A DNA stretch of 64,000 nucleotides from Leptospira sp. WS58.C1 (GTDB lineage Bacteria > Spirochaetota > Leptospiria > Leptospirales > Leptospiraceae). Positions within the stretch are counted from its first letter, which is position 1, and each line of letters opens with the position of its first letter. Below are positions 30,317 to 40,400 of this stretch, piece after piece. Made by a program: the position numbers and the translations under genes. The stretch spans positions 558,001 through 622,000 of the forward strand of contig NZ_CP162137.1 of the NCBI RefSeq assembly GCF_040833995.1, read 5' to 3'. The notes under the pieces are model-generated. The model was not told the origin of the DNA, made no database searches, and worked only from the letters and a program-made list of their open reading frames with translations.

Positions 30317-31041
30317 GGCAGACCTAAGACCTTATGATTCGAATTTTTGAATATGGATAGAAGTCGACTACCTTGAGATCGACTAACGGGGATATTATGG
30401 TTCGTATACAATAGGAGCCGGTAGGTAGTAGGGTTTTTAAATAAGATCTTTTTAACTTCTTCCAATCTGACTAGGTAACTTCGGTGAGCTCTGAAAAATC
30501 CGTGGACTTCCAAATCTTTTTGGAGTTGGTCTAAGGTCTTTCTGACTTTTTCCTCGTTTCCATCTTTGGTAAATAGTCTCGCATAATTTCTTTCCGATCT
30601 GGCGAATACAATATTCTCCGGTTCGATAAGATTGATCCCTTCTTCTTTTTTGAGAGGAATTCCTTTGAGTGAGAATACGTTCGGATGTGATGAAAGATAT
30701 CTTTGGATGGAGATCCCGAATCTTTCTCTTGTGATCGGTTTTGGTAGGAAATCTAAAACGGAAAATTCGAAAGCTTTTACGGCGTTGTCTCTTTCGGAAG
30801 ATACAATGATTGTTTGGAAAAAACTTCTACTTTCGATTTCCAGGAGTTTAAAACCGGTTTCTCCTTTGAGGTTTATATCCAAAAATAATAGGTCCAAAGG
30901 ATTTTTTCTTATAAATTCCGCCGCAGAACCCGGATCGGAAACCGTATGGATACTTTGTATCCTTTCGTTCAAAAATTCTTTCGCTAAAATTTCCAAACAG
31001 CGAGAGGATAAAACATCATCTTCTACGATTAGGATTCGCAT
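30313..31041 (-). CDS. LytTR-family response regulator
   Basis: 242 aa. Receiver domain at 1-120: acidic pocket EDD (7-9), phosphorylation site D55 (LLFLDINLKG) and the conserved K101 (FLPKPITRERF). The C-terminal LytTR DNA-binding domain (~135-235) shows VFARSERNYARLFTKDG and GFFRAHRSYLVRLEEVKKI. LytTR proteins bind paired short repeats upstream of target promoters. It is the first gene of an RR-HK(-esterase) unit. LytTR regulators usually partner HATPase kinases of the LytS type; here the partner is an ordinary HisKA kinase. Confidence 0.92.
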   Translation of the reverse strand: MRILIVEDDVLSSRCLEILAKEFLNERIQSIHTVSDPGSAAEFIRKNPLDLLFLDINLKGETGFKLLEIESRSFFQTIIVSSERDNAVKAFEFSVLDFLPKPITRERFGISIQRYLSSHPNVFSLKGIPLKKEEGINLIEPENIVFARSERNYARLFTKDGNEEKVRKTLDQLQKDLEVHGFFRAHRSYLVRLEEVKKILFKNPTTYRLLLYTNHNIPVSRSQGSRLLSIFKNSNHKVLGLP

Positions 31042-31632
31042 ACGCGGGAGTTTACTCCAGGTTCTAAAATAGTCAATTTATTAGGGATAAAGAGATCACA
31101 TATCGGGACGAATGGATCGTTTTATGCAAAACGATTGTTATTAATAACGCTTGGACTTTTTGTATAAGTCCTCTGATCGATTGATATACGTTATGCGAAA
31201 TATTGGCGGTCCCCTCGCTTCGCTCGGGTCGCGCTGCTACGGGTTCGCGCATTCGCGCTCATCCGGGCAAGCCCGGACTAAAGCCCTTCGCATCCCTACC
31301 GCTGGTATCTCACGCAGAGGCGCAAAACCGCAGAGATTTGGTCCACAAAGATCGCACGGAGATCGCAGAGTTGGCACACTAAAAAGCAGAAACTTTATAA
31401 ATATTTAATATATTTTTTCTATTCTATTCTATGCCGGTTCGGAGGGGTTGGACTCCGAGTTTTTTAGGACTTTCGGTTTGGATTTCTTAGAGGGTTGGAC
31501 AGGCCAAAAAGGATGGACAGACTGGAAAAACCGGGTTTTGTTGAAAAAGTGGGACCGGTTTTTAGCCGGCTTTCCTATTTTTGATCTTATATTTTATTCA
31601 ACGATCTATTCTTAAATGTAAGGGGAAATCCG
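31042..31632. other. 591-bp intergenic region with a GC-rich dispersed-type sequence
   Basis: No gene supported. From 31200 to about 31345 there is a GC-rich block with many short dyads (CCTCGCTTCGCTCGG, CCGGGCAAGCCCGG), followed by CACGCAGAGGCGCAAAACCGCAGAG-like sequence. The head resembles dispersed repeat A. The last ~200 bp before yebC are AT-richer and likely hold the yebC promoter. Confidence 0.5.
31200..31345. repeat. GC-rich repeat-like intergenic block
   Basis: Strong base-composition contrast with its flanks and several short inverted repeats. Its beginning (CCCCTCGCTTCGCTCGGGTC) is similar to the start of repeat A copy 2 (CCCTCGCGAGCTCGGGTC). Only one full copy is in this window, so repeat status is inferred. 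Confidence 0.4.
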
Positions 31633-32382
31633 ATGTCCGGGCATAGTAAATGGGCAACGATTAAGCGTAAAAAAGACGCGATTGATTCTAAAAGAGGGGC
31701 GATTTTCACCAAGGTGGTCAAGGAGATCACTGTCGCGGCTCGTATGGGCGGAGGAGACATTAACACCAATCCAAGGCTTCGACTTGCAGTGTTGAAGGCA
31801 AAGGCCAGCAACATGCCCAAGGATAATATTGACAGGGCGATCAAAAAAGGGACCGGAGAATTGGAAGGTGTTGTGTACGAAGAATGCCTTTACGAATGTT
31901 TCGGGCCTGGCGGAACTGCGATTATGGTGGAAGCGGTAACGGATAAAAAATCCAGGACCACTCCGGAGATCAAAAGTATTCTTACTAAGTTGGGCGGTTC
32001 TTTAGCAACGACAGGTAGCGTTAGTCGTCTTTTCGAAAGAAAGGGGATTATCGTAATTCCTTCTGAACAAATTTCCGAAGAGGAATTATTCGAATTAGCG
32101 GTGGGCGCAGGTGCGGAAGACGTTCAGAACGAGGGGGAAGTTTTCAGAGTAATAACTTCGCCGGAAGATTATGAAGCGGTCCAGACCGCTTTGACCGACA
32201 AAGGGATCAAGTCGGAAGAGTCGGAAATCAAATTCGTGGCTTTAGTCGGCGCGGAAGTTTCCGACAAAGAGATTGCGGAAAAAGTAATGAAACTGATCGA
32301 CAATTTGGAAGGTCACGACGATGTCCAAAGTGTGAACTCCAATTTCGAACTTTCTCCGGAGTTAGAAAAAGAATTCGGCTGA
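31633..32382 (+). CDS. yebC: YebC/PmpR-family protein
   Basis: 249 aa, full length. The N-terminus [27 protein letters not shown] is diagnostic, and the three-domain acidic protein continues with [38 protein letters not shown] and [14 protein letters not shown]. Family members act as transcription regulators or help translating ribosomes through difficult stretches; which applies here is not known. AAGGGG precedes the ATG. It is followed by ruvC, a common gene order, although repeat B is inserted between them. Confidence 0.96.
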   Translation: MSGHSKWATIKRKKDAIDSKRGAIFTKVVKEITVAARMGGGDINTNPRLRLAVLKAKASNMPKDNIDRAIKKGTGELEGVVYEECLYECFGPGGTAIMVEAVTDKKSRTTPEIKSILTKLGGSLATTGSVSRLFERKGIIVIPSEQISEEELFELAVGAGAEDVQNEGEVFRVITSPEDYEAVQTALTDKGIKSEESEIKFVALVGAEVSDKEIAEKVMKLIDNLEGHDDVQSVNSNFELSPELEKEFG

Positions 32383-32429
32383 GATTTTTCTCCGATTTCT
32401 TTTGCGGTTAGATTGGTGATTAGAGGATT

Positions 32430-32580
32430 TTGTTGGAATTCCAACAAAATTTTGTAATACGAAATTCGATTGTCGGTTTGAGGGATTTATGATAATGGGG
32501 ATTGTGCTCTCCCACGAGCCACTCCCCCCACCCGAAGCCGGGCGGGGGCGCCCGTCTTGCCCATGTAGGAGTTCCTACAA
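32430..32580. repeat. Composite palindrome-bounded repeat B, copy 2
   Basis: Left end TTGTTGGAATTCCAACAA (32430-32447, perfect palindrome), right end TGTAGGAGTTCCTACA (32564-32579). Inside, in order: AAATTCGATTG, CTCTCCCACGAGCC, and a C-rich block facing a G-rich block that can pair. Matches 6787-6932 in block order and length. Confidence 0.75.
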
Positions 32581-32614
32581 ATTAGTTTAATTTTTTAACT
32601 CAGGAGTCTTTTTG

Positions 32615-33100
32615 GTGAAAATTTTAGGAATAGACCCTGGGTCCCATCGTCTGGGTTATTCCGTTCTTCAAAAAGATAAGTCGGTGATTCGTGTTCTCAC
32701 TTACGGCACAATTGAAGTTCCGAGTGGAACAAAAAGTCCCGTCAATCTAATCGCGATTCGCAGACAATTGGACGCAATCCTGGATGAATATCATCCGGAT
32801 CTGGCTTCCGTGGAAGAATTATTTTTTGCTAAGAACAGAACGACTGCCGCCAGAGTATACGAGGCGAGAGGAGTTGTTTTATTAACATTAGGAGAACATA
32901 ATATTCCCTTGGTCGAGCCGACGGCTTCCCAAATCAAAAAGGGGACTACCGGTAGCGGTATAGCTGATAAAAAAGACATTAAAGCGGCTCTTAAACTTCT
33001 TTTAGGTCTGGAAAATTTGACTGGGCATGACGATTCTTGGGATGCTATTGCGTCCGCTTACGTAGGTTTTGCGATGAGCGGATCATTTAAAAAAAAATGA
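32615..33100 (+). CDS. ruvC: Crossover junction endodeoxyribonuclease RuvC
   Basis: 161 aa. It cleaves Holliday junctions during recombination. Catalytic acids are visible in [13 protein letters not shown] (first Asp), [11 protein letters not shown] (Glu) and [13 protein letters not shown] (C-terminal Asp pair). I chose GTG at 32615 because AGGAG then lies 8 bp upstream and the protein starts VKILGIDPG like other RuvC; TTG at 32612 is the alternative. ruvA and ruvB do not follow. Confidence 0.95.
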   Translation: MKILGIDPGSHRLGYSVLQKDKSVIRVLTYGTIEVPSGTKSPVNLIAIRRQLDAILDEYHPDLASVEELFFAKNRTTAARVYEARGVVLLTLGEHNIPLVEPTASQIKKGTTGSGIADKKDIKAALKLLLGLENLTGHDDSWDAIASAYVGFAMSGSFKKK

Positions 33101-33117
33101 TACATTGGAGGATAGAT

Positions 33118-33708
33118 ATGGATCGGAAATTTTTACCTTTTGTGATTTTGGCTTTTTTGCCTTTGCTCGTTTTCTGCTCTAAAAAAAACCAATTAACCGC
33201 TTTCGAAGAAAACGGTCTTTACGGTTATAAGGACCAGAACGGAAAAGTCCAGATCTCCCCTCAATATTCCATCGCTTACGATTTTAATGAGAATGGAGTA
33301 GGTTTTTCTTTCAGCAAAGACGGATGGGTCTGTATCGATCCTCAAAACAAGGTCTTATTAAAGGTGTTCCCTTTTGATAACGGTCCGGATTATTTTTCGG
33401 AAGGTTTGGCTCGATTTGTAGAAGGTTCTAAATTCGGATTTTTCGATGCTTCCTGTAAAAAGGTGATCTTGGCGAATTACGATTTTGCATTTCCAATCCT
33501 TCACGGTTTCTCGCTTGCTTGCAACGGTTGTGGATCCGAAAGCGACGGCGAACATTCCACCATTCATGGAGGGAAATACGGCCTGATAGATAAGACGGGA
33601 AAAGTTATCGTCCCGATTGAATACGATTTTATCTCGGAAATTAATCCGGAGACTAAAACGGTAGAAGTATCTAAGGGAAATACTAAGAAACAGATCAATC
33701 TTCCCTGA
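33118..33708 (+). CDS. WG-repeat lipoprotein
   Basis: 196 aa from ATG 33118, which has GGAGG 6 bp upstream; an upstream in-frame ATG at 33097 overlaps ruvC and lacks a site. The leader FVILAFLPLLVFCSKKN has a lipobox-like LVFC. The rest contains WG-type (KWG) beta repeats: LYGYKDQNGKVQISPQY, KFGFFDASCKKVILANYDFAF and KYGLIDKTGKVIVPIEYDFI. Such repeats usually sit at the cell surface or periplasm; no specific role is known. Coupled to ruvC by position. Confidence 0.8.
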   Translation: MDRKFLPFVILAFLPLLVFCSKKNQLTAFEENGLYGYKDQNGKVQISPQYSIAYDFNENGVGFSFSKDGWVCIDPQNKVLLKVFPFDNGPDYFSEGLARFVEGSKFGFFDASCKKVILANYDFAFPILHGFSLACNGCGSESDGEHSTIHGGKYGLIDKTGKVIVPIEYDFISEINPETKTVEVSKGNTKKQINLP

Positions 33709-33722
33709 GAGCGATCGGTTTC

Positions 33723-34079
33723 TTATTTACTTAAATATACGCCTAAAAACACGGCGGTGATACAGATCGTCGTGCTAAGTACTATGTATGCAAAAAAACT
33801 AAAATAGCTTCCTGATTGCAAAAGTTTAAGATTTTCTAAGGCGAAAGCGGAGAAGGTCGTAAATCCTCCGCAAAATCCTACTGTCGCAAATAGTCTGACT
33901 TCTTCCGAAATTTTTCCCTGAGCTAATCCGTAAAACACCCCGATCAACAGAGAGCCTAAGATGTTTACTACAAATGTGGAGATCGGAAAAAGACCGGAAT
34001 CTTTAGGGAACGTTTGGGAGATCATGTATCTGCAAACGGATCCGAAAAACCCTCCTAACCCTACGAGCAAAAAATTCAT
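33723..34079 (-). CDS. crcB: Fluoride channel CrcB/Fluc
   Basis: 118 aa with four membrane helices. It exports fluoride as a dual-topology dimer. Family marks are the N-terminal [13 protein letters not shown], the [13 protein letters not shown] segment with the conserved Asn, and [16 protein letters not shown] with the phenylalanine/threonine track. It overlaps the coaX stop by 4 bp and is probably expressed from the birA-coaX-crcB unit; I see no fluoride riboswitch directly upstream. Confidence 0.92.
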   Translation of the reverse strand: MNFLLVGLGGFFGSVCRYMISQTFPKDSGLFPISTFVVNILGSLLIGVFYGLAQGKISEEVRLFATVGFCGGFTTFSAFALENLKLLQSGSYFSFFAYIVLSTTICITAVFLGVYLSK

Positions 34080-34852
34080 TTTGTATTATCTTCGTATAAT
34101 ATTTGCAGTCCCCGTAAGGTAAGTAGGGGTTCTATCTTATCGAAAATTTTTGGATTTGCGGCATGGATGGTCGTCACAAGCCCTCCGGTTCCGATTACCT
34201 TGTAATCGTTTCCGTAAGCTGCTCTGACTTCTTTGATTATACCTTCTAACAGTCCTATCCATCCGAAAAAAAATCCCGCTTGTATGGATTCTATAGTAGA
34301 ATCTCCTAATATTTTAGAAGGCGCTTGGAATACGATCGGAGGCAATTGTGCGGTATTTCTGGTCAAGGCGTCCATAGAACCTTTGAGCCCCGGTGCGATC
34401 ACGCCACCCAAATAATCGGGAGTATCATCCACAACACAGAATGTGGTGGCGGTTCCTAGATCAATGATGATCGATTTTCCCGGATGGTCCTTTACTGCGG
34501 CTGCAGCATTTACCAATCTATCTGCGCCTATCTCGAATGGTCTGGCATATTTGATCCCAAAAGGTAACTTCATTTGGTATTGAACTCTGATCGGTTCTAT
34601 CTGAAACCAATCGTGGATCATTCTTTCAATGATCGGATTCAGCTGAGGGACAACCGAGGAGTAGATACCTCCCGCGATCAGGCTGCTATCAATTTCGAAT
34701 TCTCGGAGAAAACCCTTAAGGTAAAGTCCCATCTCGTCGGAGGTCCTATCTCTTCGAGTGACTGTTCTCTTATGAAAAATCGGCTCCTTGGAACCGTTCT
34801 TATAAATACCAAAGACCGTGTTGGTATTTCCAACGTCGATTACTAGGATCAT
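34076..34852 (-). CDS. coaX: Type III pantothenate kinase
   Basis: 258 aa from ATG 34852. It phosphorylates pantothenate in the first step of coenzyme A synthesis. Motifs: [17 protein letters not shown] (phosphate-binding loop 1), [16 protein letters not shown], and [17 protein letters not shown] chose this start because the protein then begins exactly at the DxGNT motif and the codon lies 1 bp after the birA stop; a longer frame to 34888 adds 12 unlikely residues. Needs a monovalent cation in the family and is not feedback-inhibited by CoA. Confidence 0.95.
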   Translation of the reverse strand: MILVIDVGNTNTVFGIYKNGSKEPIFHKRTVTRRDRTSDEMGLYLKGFLREFEIDSSLIAGGIYSSVVPQLNPIIERMIHDWFQIEPIRVQYQMKLPFGIKYARPFEIGADRLVNAAAAVKDHPGKSIIIDLGTATTFCVVDDTPDYLGGVIAPGLKGSMDALTRNTAQLPPIVFQAPSKILGDSTIESIQAGFFFGWIGLLEGIIKEVRAAYGNDYKVIGTGGLVTTIHAANPKIFDKIEPLLTLRGLQILYEDNTK

Positions 34853-34853
34853 T

Positions 34854-35603
34854 CTATTCCAAGGACCTAAAATCCTCAGGGCTGTCAATGAATTCGACCA
34901 TGTTTCCGACCGAGGTCCGGGCTAATAATTTTCCCTCATCATTCACTCCCAGTAGTGTTGCGGTTTTTTGTTCTCCGCCTTCGGTCCAGGCAATGGTTTC
35001 TCCTTTCCAGAGAAGTTTTTCATTTATAAATTCTGTTCTTTTTTCTCCGCTTGAAATTGCGAGTACTGCATCGTTCAACAGAGGAAGTAATGTTTCTAAA
35101 AATCGACTCTTTCGTCCTTTTTCGTTTTGATCGATTGTGATAAATCCCGCATCACCTAGATAATCCGGAATTTTAGTACCGTACAGATTGGCCCCTATGC
35201 CTAAGATCCAATCCCAAACTTCTCCTTCTTTTTCCGTCTCGATCAATATACCGCAGACTTTTTTTCCATTTAAATAAATATCGTTCGGCCATTTGATCCG
35301 AAGATCTTTTTTACTAGCAGAAGGGTATACGGCCAAAATCGTCTTTGCGACTGCGATCCCAACATATAAGGAGAATAGACCGGGAGACGATAGGTTGGAA
35401 TCGGAAGAGAATTTGCCGGAAAAAATAAAAGGTTCTTCTCCTAAAATACTCCAGGTTTTTCCCTTTCTTCCCCTTCCGGAAGATTGAAAATCCGCTAGGA
35501 TCCAGGACCCAGCCGGGAATTCCTTTCCTTTTAGGGTGGTATTTGTGGAACCTGCTTCCGAGAGAAAGATTCCTTTTTCGGGATCCAATAATTGAAACGA
35601 CAT
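34854..35603 (-). CDS. birA: Biotin--protein ligase without HTH domain
   Basis: 249 aa. It attaches biotin to carboxylases. [24 protein letters not shown] (biotinyl-AMP-binding loop GRGRKG), [22 protein letters not shown] and a small C-terminal SH3-like domain are visible. The N-terminal DNA-binding domain of the E. coli repressor is missing, so it should be an enzyme only. First gene of a birA-coaX-crcB unit. Confidence 0.95.
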   Translation of the reverse strand: MSFQLLDPEKGIFLSEAGSTNTTLKGKEFPAGSWILADFQSSGRGRKGKTWSILGEEPFIFSGKFSSDSNLSSPGLFSLYVGIAVAKTILAVYPSASKKDLRIKWPNDIYLNGKKVCGILIETEKEGEVWDWILGIGANLYGTKIPDYLGDAGFITIDQNEKGRKSRFLETLLPLLNDAVLAISSGEKRTEFINEKLLWKGETIAWTEGGEQKTATLLGVNDEGKLLARTSVGNMVEFIDSPEDFRSLE

Positions 35604-35728
35604 GAGTTCTGTTTAGTACCTTTTTACGATCCTTTGGACAAGAAAAAATCTGGCACTTGTGCGAAAAAGACAGGTCCTATAGCTATACAAAAATCCCTCC
35701 CAATAAATACAGAAAGAAAGAGGTTCCT

Positions 35729-38700
35729 TTGAAGCTTTCCGAGGTTTCTATTCGCAATCCGATTTTTGCATGGATGATGATGGCAGCGATCATTCTGCTG
35801 GGAAGTATCGGCTTTTCCCGTATGGGTCTTTCTCAGATGCCGGACGTGGATTTTCCCATCGTAAACGTTACTCTGAATTTGACCGGAGCGAATGCTCAGG
35901 TCATGGAGACCGATGTTGTAGATCCAATCGAAGAAGTTTTGATGACAGTCCAAGGTGTGGTAGAAGTCCGTTCGGTCTCTACGGACGGTTCTGCCACAAT
36001 CACGGTTGAGTTGGAGCTCAAACGTGATGTCGATGTTGCCGTTCAAGAGATCCAAACGAAGATCGCGCAGGTGAGCAACAAACTTCCGGACAATCTGGAT
36101 CCAGCAATCATTATGAAGTCCAATCCGGACGATCAGCCGATTATTTGGATTACGTTGACCGCTACTAACAGAAGCGAACAAGAGAAGATGGTCTTCGTTA
36201 AGACTAGGCTTAAGGATAAATTCCAAGAAATTCCAGGAGTAGGCGAAATCATTCTGGGCGGGTACGTAGACCGCACTATCAACGTATTCTTGGATCCGAT
36301 CCGTCTTTACAGGGCGGAACTTACGGTAACCGATATAATCAATACTTTAACGGAACAGAATATTGAAGTCCCGTCCGGAAGGGTGCAAAATAAAATTTCG
36401 GAAGTTTCTTTAAGAGCGGTGGGCGATGTTCCGACTGTAGAACAATTTTCTAATATATATATCAACTCCAGAAGCGGAGCCGCGATGTTCCGTCCTATCC
36501 GTTTGAGGGAAGTCGCCAAGGTCGAAGACGGTCTCGATGAGATTAGGAGGATTTCCAGATTTAACGGAGTATCCTCAGTTGGCCTAGGGATAAAAAAGGT
36601 CAAAGGAGCAAACGCCGTAGAAGTCGGAGACTTGGTGAAGGCCAAGTTAGAGGAGCTTAAACCGACTCTTCCTTCCGGATTCGAACTGAATATTTCCAAT
36701 GATAATACCACTTTTATCAGGGACTCAGTTCATGAATTAATTTTTACTTTGATACTTTCCTCCCTGCTTACGGGAATTGTTTGTAGATTGTTCTTGGGAA
36801 ATTGGAGTAGTACTTGGAACGTTCTTCTTGCGATACCTACCTCCGTGATGGGAACTTTTTTAATCCTGTATTTTGCAGGTTTTACATTAAATACATTCAC
36901 ATTGCTCGGTCTTTCTTTAGCGACGGGTATTGTAGTGGATGATGCAATCATGGTGCTCGAAAATATCAGTAGGCATAGGGAATCGGGTAAAACTTGGTTC
37001 CAGGCTGCATTAGATGGCGCGTCCGAGATCAGATTCGCTGCGTTAGCTGCTACACTGGCGATCATTGCGATTTTCCTACCGGTTGCGTTTATGTCCGGGA
37101 TTATCGGTCGTTACTTCTTGGAATTCGGTGTTACTGTTTCCGTAGCGGTGGCTCTTTCTCTTTTTGAAGCTTTGAGTTTTACCCCGATGAGAGCTTCTCG
37201 TTATAGAGAAAGTAAAGAAGCCCAGAAAAAACAAAGATCCAAATCACCATTTACTCTGCCTTCGGATACTCTTTTTTCTAAACTAAAAAATATCGCGGAT
37301 CGTTTTTCCTTTTTCAAACGAATGGATCCTGTGATAGAGAATTTTCTTCAATTCTCCGAGAGAGTTTACGGAAGAGTTTTAGAATTTGTAATTCGTAAAC
37401 CGGGAACAGTGATTGTTTCTTCTATTCTGTTTTTTGCATTGTCCCTCGTCTTTTTGTTCTTACTGAAGAAGGAGTTCATTCCTCCTCAAGACATGGGAAG
37501 ATTTATTGTCCGAGCTAAAATGCCGATCGGTTCTTCTATCATACGCACGGACGAAGCAATGAAGAAGGTGGAGAATTATCTCAGCTCTCGTCCGATTGTG
37601 GAAAAATACATGAGCAATGTGGGCGGAATGGGAGGAACAGAATCCAATACGGGTATGTTCTTTGTTACCATGAAGGGGATGGGCAAACGTCCTAAGAGCA
37701 AAAAGACCGGAAGAGAGATCACTCAATCGGAAGTGTTTAGCGAGTTCCGAAAGGATTTGAAAGAGCTTGTGCCTGAGGCAAAATTCTCCGTCCAAGATCT
37801 TTCTCAAAGAGGCTTTAGCGCGGGAAGAGGATATCCTGTCGAGTTGGTCTTGACAGGTCCCGATTGGGCTACACTAGCAAAACTTTCCGACTCTATCCGA
37901 GAAAAATTAGATTCTTCTAAAATAATTTTGGATATAGATACCGATTATGTTTCCGGACAACCGGAAGTGAAAATTCTCCCGAACAGAGAGGCCGCTGCGC
38001 TTCGTGGTGTGAGTATGGCAAATATCGGTAATACGATCGGGCCTCTGATGGGAGGACGTAACGTAAGTCGTTTCACGGAGAATGGGAGGAGTTTCGACGT
38101 CCGAGTTAAGATCGATAAGGACATGGGAGAAAATACGGACATCATTCCGAATATCGGAGTTCGGAATACCTACGGAGAGATCGTTCGTCTCAAAGACGTT
38201 TTAGTGCTTCAGGCAACCAACACTCTCAAAAATATCACCAGAGTGAACCGAGATAGGTCCATTAAAATTTTCGGAAATCCTCCTAAAGAAAAGGGACAGA
38301 ATTGGGCGACGACTGAAGCCATCCGGATCGCAAGAGAAATGCTTCCGGAAGGTTATCATGTGGAAGTGACAGGTTCCGCAAAAACCGCATCCGAATCGCA
38401 ATCCAGTTTGTCAGGCGCTTTGATCTTAGGGATCGTAATGTCGTTTATGATCTTGGCGAGTCAGTTCAATAGTTTAAAACAGCCTTTCTATATTCTTCTT
38501 TCCATGCCTTTTAGTTTTTCGGGTGCGTTAATCGCTCTTTGGATAGCGGGGCAGTCTTTCAATATGTATAGTTTTATAGGATTGATCCTGCTCTTGGGAC
38601 TTGTGAAGAAGAACTCCATTCTTCTGGTGGAATTTGTGAATCATGTCAGAGGCGAAGGGAAGAATATTGCGGATGCGATCCGGGTCGGTTGCCCTGTCCG

Positions 38701-38911
38701 TTTGAGGCCGGTACTTATGACAACATTCTCTTCTATTGCGGCTGCTATTCCTCCCGCCTTGGCCTTGGGGCCTGGAGCGGAAACAAGGGTACCGATGGCG
38801 ATCACCATTTTAGGCGGTTTGATCGTTTCCACCTTGATCACCTTGGTGGTCGTTCCGGCCGCTTATTATCTTATGGAAAATGAGAAAGATGAAGTACGTA
38901 GATACTCTTAA
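35729..38911 (+). CDS. RND efflux pump of the HAE1/AcrB type
   Basis: 1060 aa from TTG 35729 (AAAGAGG lies 6 bp upstream and the protein then starts LKLSEVSIRNPIFAWMM, the usual RND start); a frame to ATG 35657 would add 24 unlikely residues. Twelve membrane helices, two large periplasmic loops, and the proton-relay motif in GIVVDDAIMVLENISRH are present. Helix 11-12 region: SFIGLILLLGLVKKNSILLVEFVN. It should export hydrophobic compounds with proton force. The TolC-like gene overlaps its end by 32 bp, but no adaptor gene is next to it. Confidence 0.9.
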   Translation: MKLSEVSIRNPIFAWMMMAAIILLGSIGFSRMGLSQMPDVDFPIVNVTLNLTGANAQVMETDVVDPIEEVLMTVQGVVEVRSVSTDGSATITVELELKRDVDVAVQEIQTKIAQVSNKLPDNLDPAIIMKSNPDDQPIIWITLTATNRSEQEKMVFVKTRLKDKFQEIPGVGEIILGGYVDRTINVFLDPIRLYRAELTVTDIINTLTEQNIEVPSGRVQNKISEVSLRAVGDVPTVEQFSNIYINSRSGAAMFRPIRLREVAKVEDGLDEIRRISRFNGVSSVGLGIKKVKGANAVEVGDLVKAKLEELKPTLPSGFELNISNDNTTFIRDSVHELIFTLILSSLLTGIVCRLFLGNWSSTWNVLLAIPTSVMGTFLILYFAGFTLNTFTLLGLSLATGIVVDDAIMVLENISRHRESGKTWFQAALDGASEIRFAALAATLAIIAIFLPVAFMSGIIGRYFLEFGVTVSVAVALSLFEALSFTPMRASRYRESKEAQKKQRSKSPFTLPSDTLFSKLKNIADRFSFFKRMDPVIENFLQFSERVYGRVLEFVIRKPGTVIVSSILFFALSLVFLFLLKKEFIPPQDMGRFIVRAKMPIGSSIIRTDEAMKKVENYLSSRPIVEKYMSNVGGMGGTESNTGMFFVTMKGMGKRPKSKKTGREITQSEVFSEFRKDLKELVPEAKFSVQDLSQRGFSAGRGYPVELVLTGPDWATLAKLSDSIREKLDSSKIILDIDTDYVSGQPEVKILPNREAAALRGVSMANIGNTIGPLMGGRNVSRFTENGRSFDVRVKIDKDMGENTDIIPNIGVRNTYGEIVRLKDVLVLQATNTLKNITRVNRDRSIKIFGNPPKEKGQNWATTEAIRIAREMLPEGYHVEVTGSAKTASESQSSLSGALILGIVMSFMILASQFNSLKQPFYILLSMPFSFSGALIALWIAGQSFNMYSFIGLILLLGLVKKNSILLVEFVNHVRGEGKNIADAIRVGCPVRLRPVLMTTFSSIAAAIPPALALGPGAETRVPMAITILGGLIVSTLITLVVVPAAYYLMENEKDEVRRYS

Positions 38912-40364
38912 GAATTATAAAAAAATAATATTCTCTATTCTTGCCTGTTTTCTCTTTTGGGAATGCGCTTCCAGTCCTGAAGTAAAAGTCGCAGACGGAG
39001 TAGTGGAAGAAAGTCTGAAAAATATTACGGGGATCACTACCCAGGATGTGGAAAAAACGGTCGCGAAAGAAACTTTCGGTTTGGACGATCTTTATATTCT
39101 CGCGGTTGAAAGAACGGAAAGGATTGCCTTAAAAAACGAGGCAACCGAGCAGGCTTTAGCACAGAAGGACAAGGCTTTCGCGGGTTTTATGCCGACTCTT
39201 TCTTACGTTTTCAACAAGTTCTATTCGATCCCGGGTCATACACAACAACCTTCTGTAGTAGACAACTATAGAACATATCGTGCAATCCAAAGCGGGGATC
39301 CGCTGAGTTTATTACCTTCTTCTACCTCGGGTAGTAATCTTCCTCCTACGGTTGGGGCGGGTTCTCGCTTACTATTGAGCATTCCGATCTCCGCTGGACT
39401 TTCTTCGTACCAAGATTACAAAGCCTCCAAAAGTTTGGCAGAGCAGAGAAGATTAGAAGCGAAACATGAAGCGGGCAGAATGTATTTGGAAATCGCTCAG
39501 GCTTACTTCAACTTTTTGCAATTGGAAGAAAGTGTAAAAATTTCCCAAGAGGCCTACGAGTTGAACCAAGACTCTTTGCAGGAAAGAAAAAGAATGTATG
39601 CAGTCGGAAGGATCATGAGATCCGATCTTTTGAATTCGGAAACGAGTCTTTCCAATGCGGAGGCCGTTCTTGCGGATGCGAAATTCCAATTGGAACAAGT
39701 GCGAATCACATTGGCCACAATGGTCGGTTATGATAAACCGATCTCGGTGGCAGGATTCAAAGCGGAACTAGAACCGATCCCCATAGGTATGCAACCTGAA
39801 GAATATTTAGCAAAAAGATACGATGTTCTTTCCGCCCATCAAAGTGTTAAGGTGGCCGAAGCACAAAAGGATAAGGCCTGGGTAGGTTTTGCTCCTACAA
39901 TCGCATTAAATAATTTTTATTCTTTTCCTTATCCTGGGCAAACACATTCTAAAGATATCACAGCCCAGTTGCAGATCACGATGCCTTTAACCCCGTTCTC
40001 CCAAATGGCGGATCTAAAAGCGGCCGACTCCGCTAAAAAACTGGCAAAATTAACCGCTTCGCAAACCAGAAGGACCGCCACACAGGAAATTAGGAACGCT
40101 TTTGAAAGTTTTAAGAATTCCCAAAAGATATTGGCGATCTACCAAAAAGCATTTGTATCCGCTCAAGAAACTTCCCAGAGCCAGGCCAGCGGTTATCGTT
40201 CCGGTAGAAACAGTAGGATAGAAGCGATCGCTTCCAGGATCGCGATGTTAAACTCGGAGATTACATACCGTAAGATGTTACACCAACATTCTTTGAATCG
40301 TATCGCTCTTGGAGTTGCGATCGGAGAAATTCCGCATCTTCCTGGAGAAAAGAAGGAAGAATAA
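38880..40364 (+). CDS. TolC-like outer-membrane efflux lipoprotein
   Basis: 494 aa. Leader with cysteines at 23 (ILAC) and 29 (FWEC), either of which could be lipidated. Then two outer-membrane-efflux repeats (~65-280 and ~300-490), rich in long helices (KSLAEQRRLEAKHEAGRMYLEIAQAYFNFLQLEESVKIS) as in TolC/OprM. It should form the exit duct for the RND pump whose gene it overlaps. A good hairpin terminator follows. ATG 38889 is a possible alternative start. Confidence 0.85.
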   Translation: MRKMKYVDTLKNYKKIIFSILACFLFWECASSPEVKVADGVVEESLKNITGITTQDVEKTVAKETFGLDDLYILAVERTERIALKNEATEQALAQKDKAFAGFMPTLSYVFNKFYSIPGHTQQPSVVDNYRTYRAIQSGDPLSLLPSSTSGSNLPPTVGAGSRLLLSIPISAGLSSYQDYKASKSLAEQRRLEAKHEAGRMYLEIAQAYFNFLQLEESVKISQEAYELNQDSLQERKRMYAVGRIMRSDLLNSETSLSNAEAVLADAKFQLEQVRITLATMVGYDKPISVAGFKAELEPIPIGMQPEEYLAKRYDVLSAHQSVKVAEAQKDKAWVGFAPTIALNNFYSFPYPGQTHSKDITAQLQITMPLTPFSQMADLKAADSAKKLAKLTASQTRRTATQEIRNAFESFKNSQKILAIYQKAFVSAQETSQSQASGYRSGRNSRIEAIASRIAMLNSEITYRKMLHQHSLNRIALGVAIGEIPHLPGEKKEE

Positions 40365-40367
40365 ACA

Positions 40368-40400
40368 AACGACCGACGATTGCCGGCCGTTGAAATTTTT
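40368..40400 (+). terminator. Terminator after the RND/TolC-like pair
   Basis: AACG-A-CCG pairs with CGG-C-CGTT (7 pairs, one mismatch) around an 8-nt loop and is followed by GAAATTTTT. It separates the efflux pair from the convergent acyl-CoA dehydrogenase gene. Confidence 0.6.

Noticed and set aside
31372..31392. TTGGCACAC... as a third sigma-54 promoter before yebC
   Set aside because: The GC lies at the wrong distance (N13 after the GG) and the TTGC element is missing.
31151..31408. 85-aa open frame in the GC-rich intergenic block
   Set aside because: It lies inside repeat-like sequence; the protein is Arg/Gly-rich low complexity with no ribosome site.
32383..32614. Riboswitch or leader RNA before ruvC
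   Set aside because: The structure there is explained by repeat B, which also occurs next to unrelated genes.
35670..35684. CTGGCACTTGTGC before the RND gene as a sigma-54 promoter
   Set aside because: GG to GC spacing is far too short.
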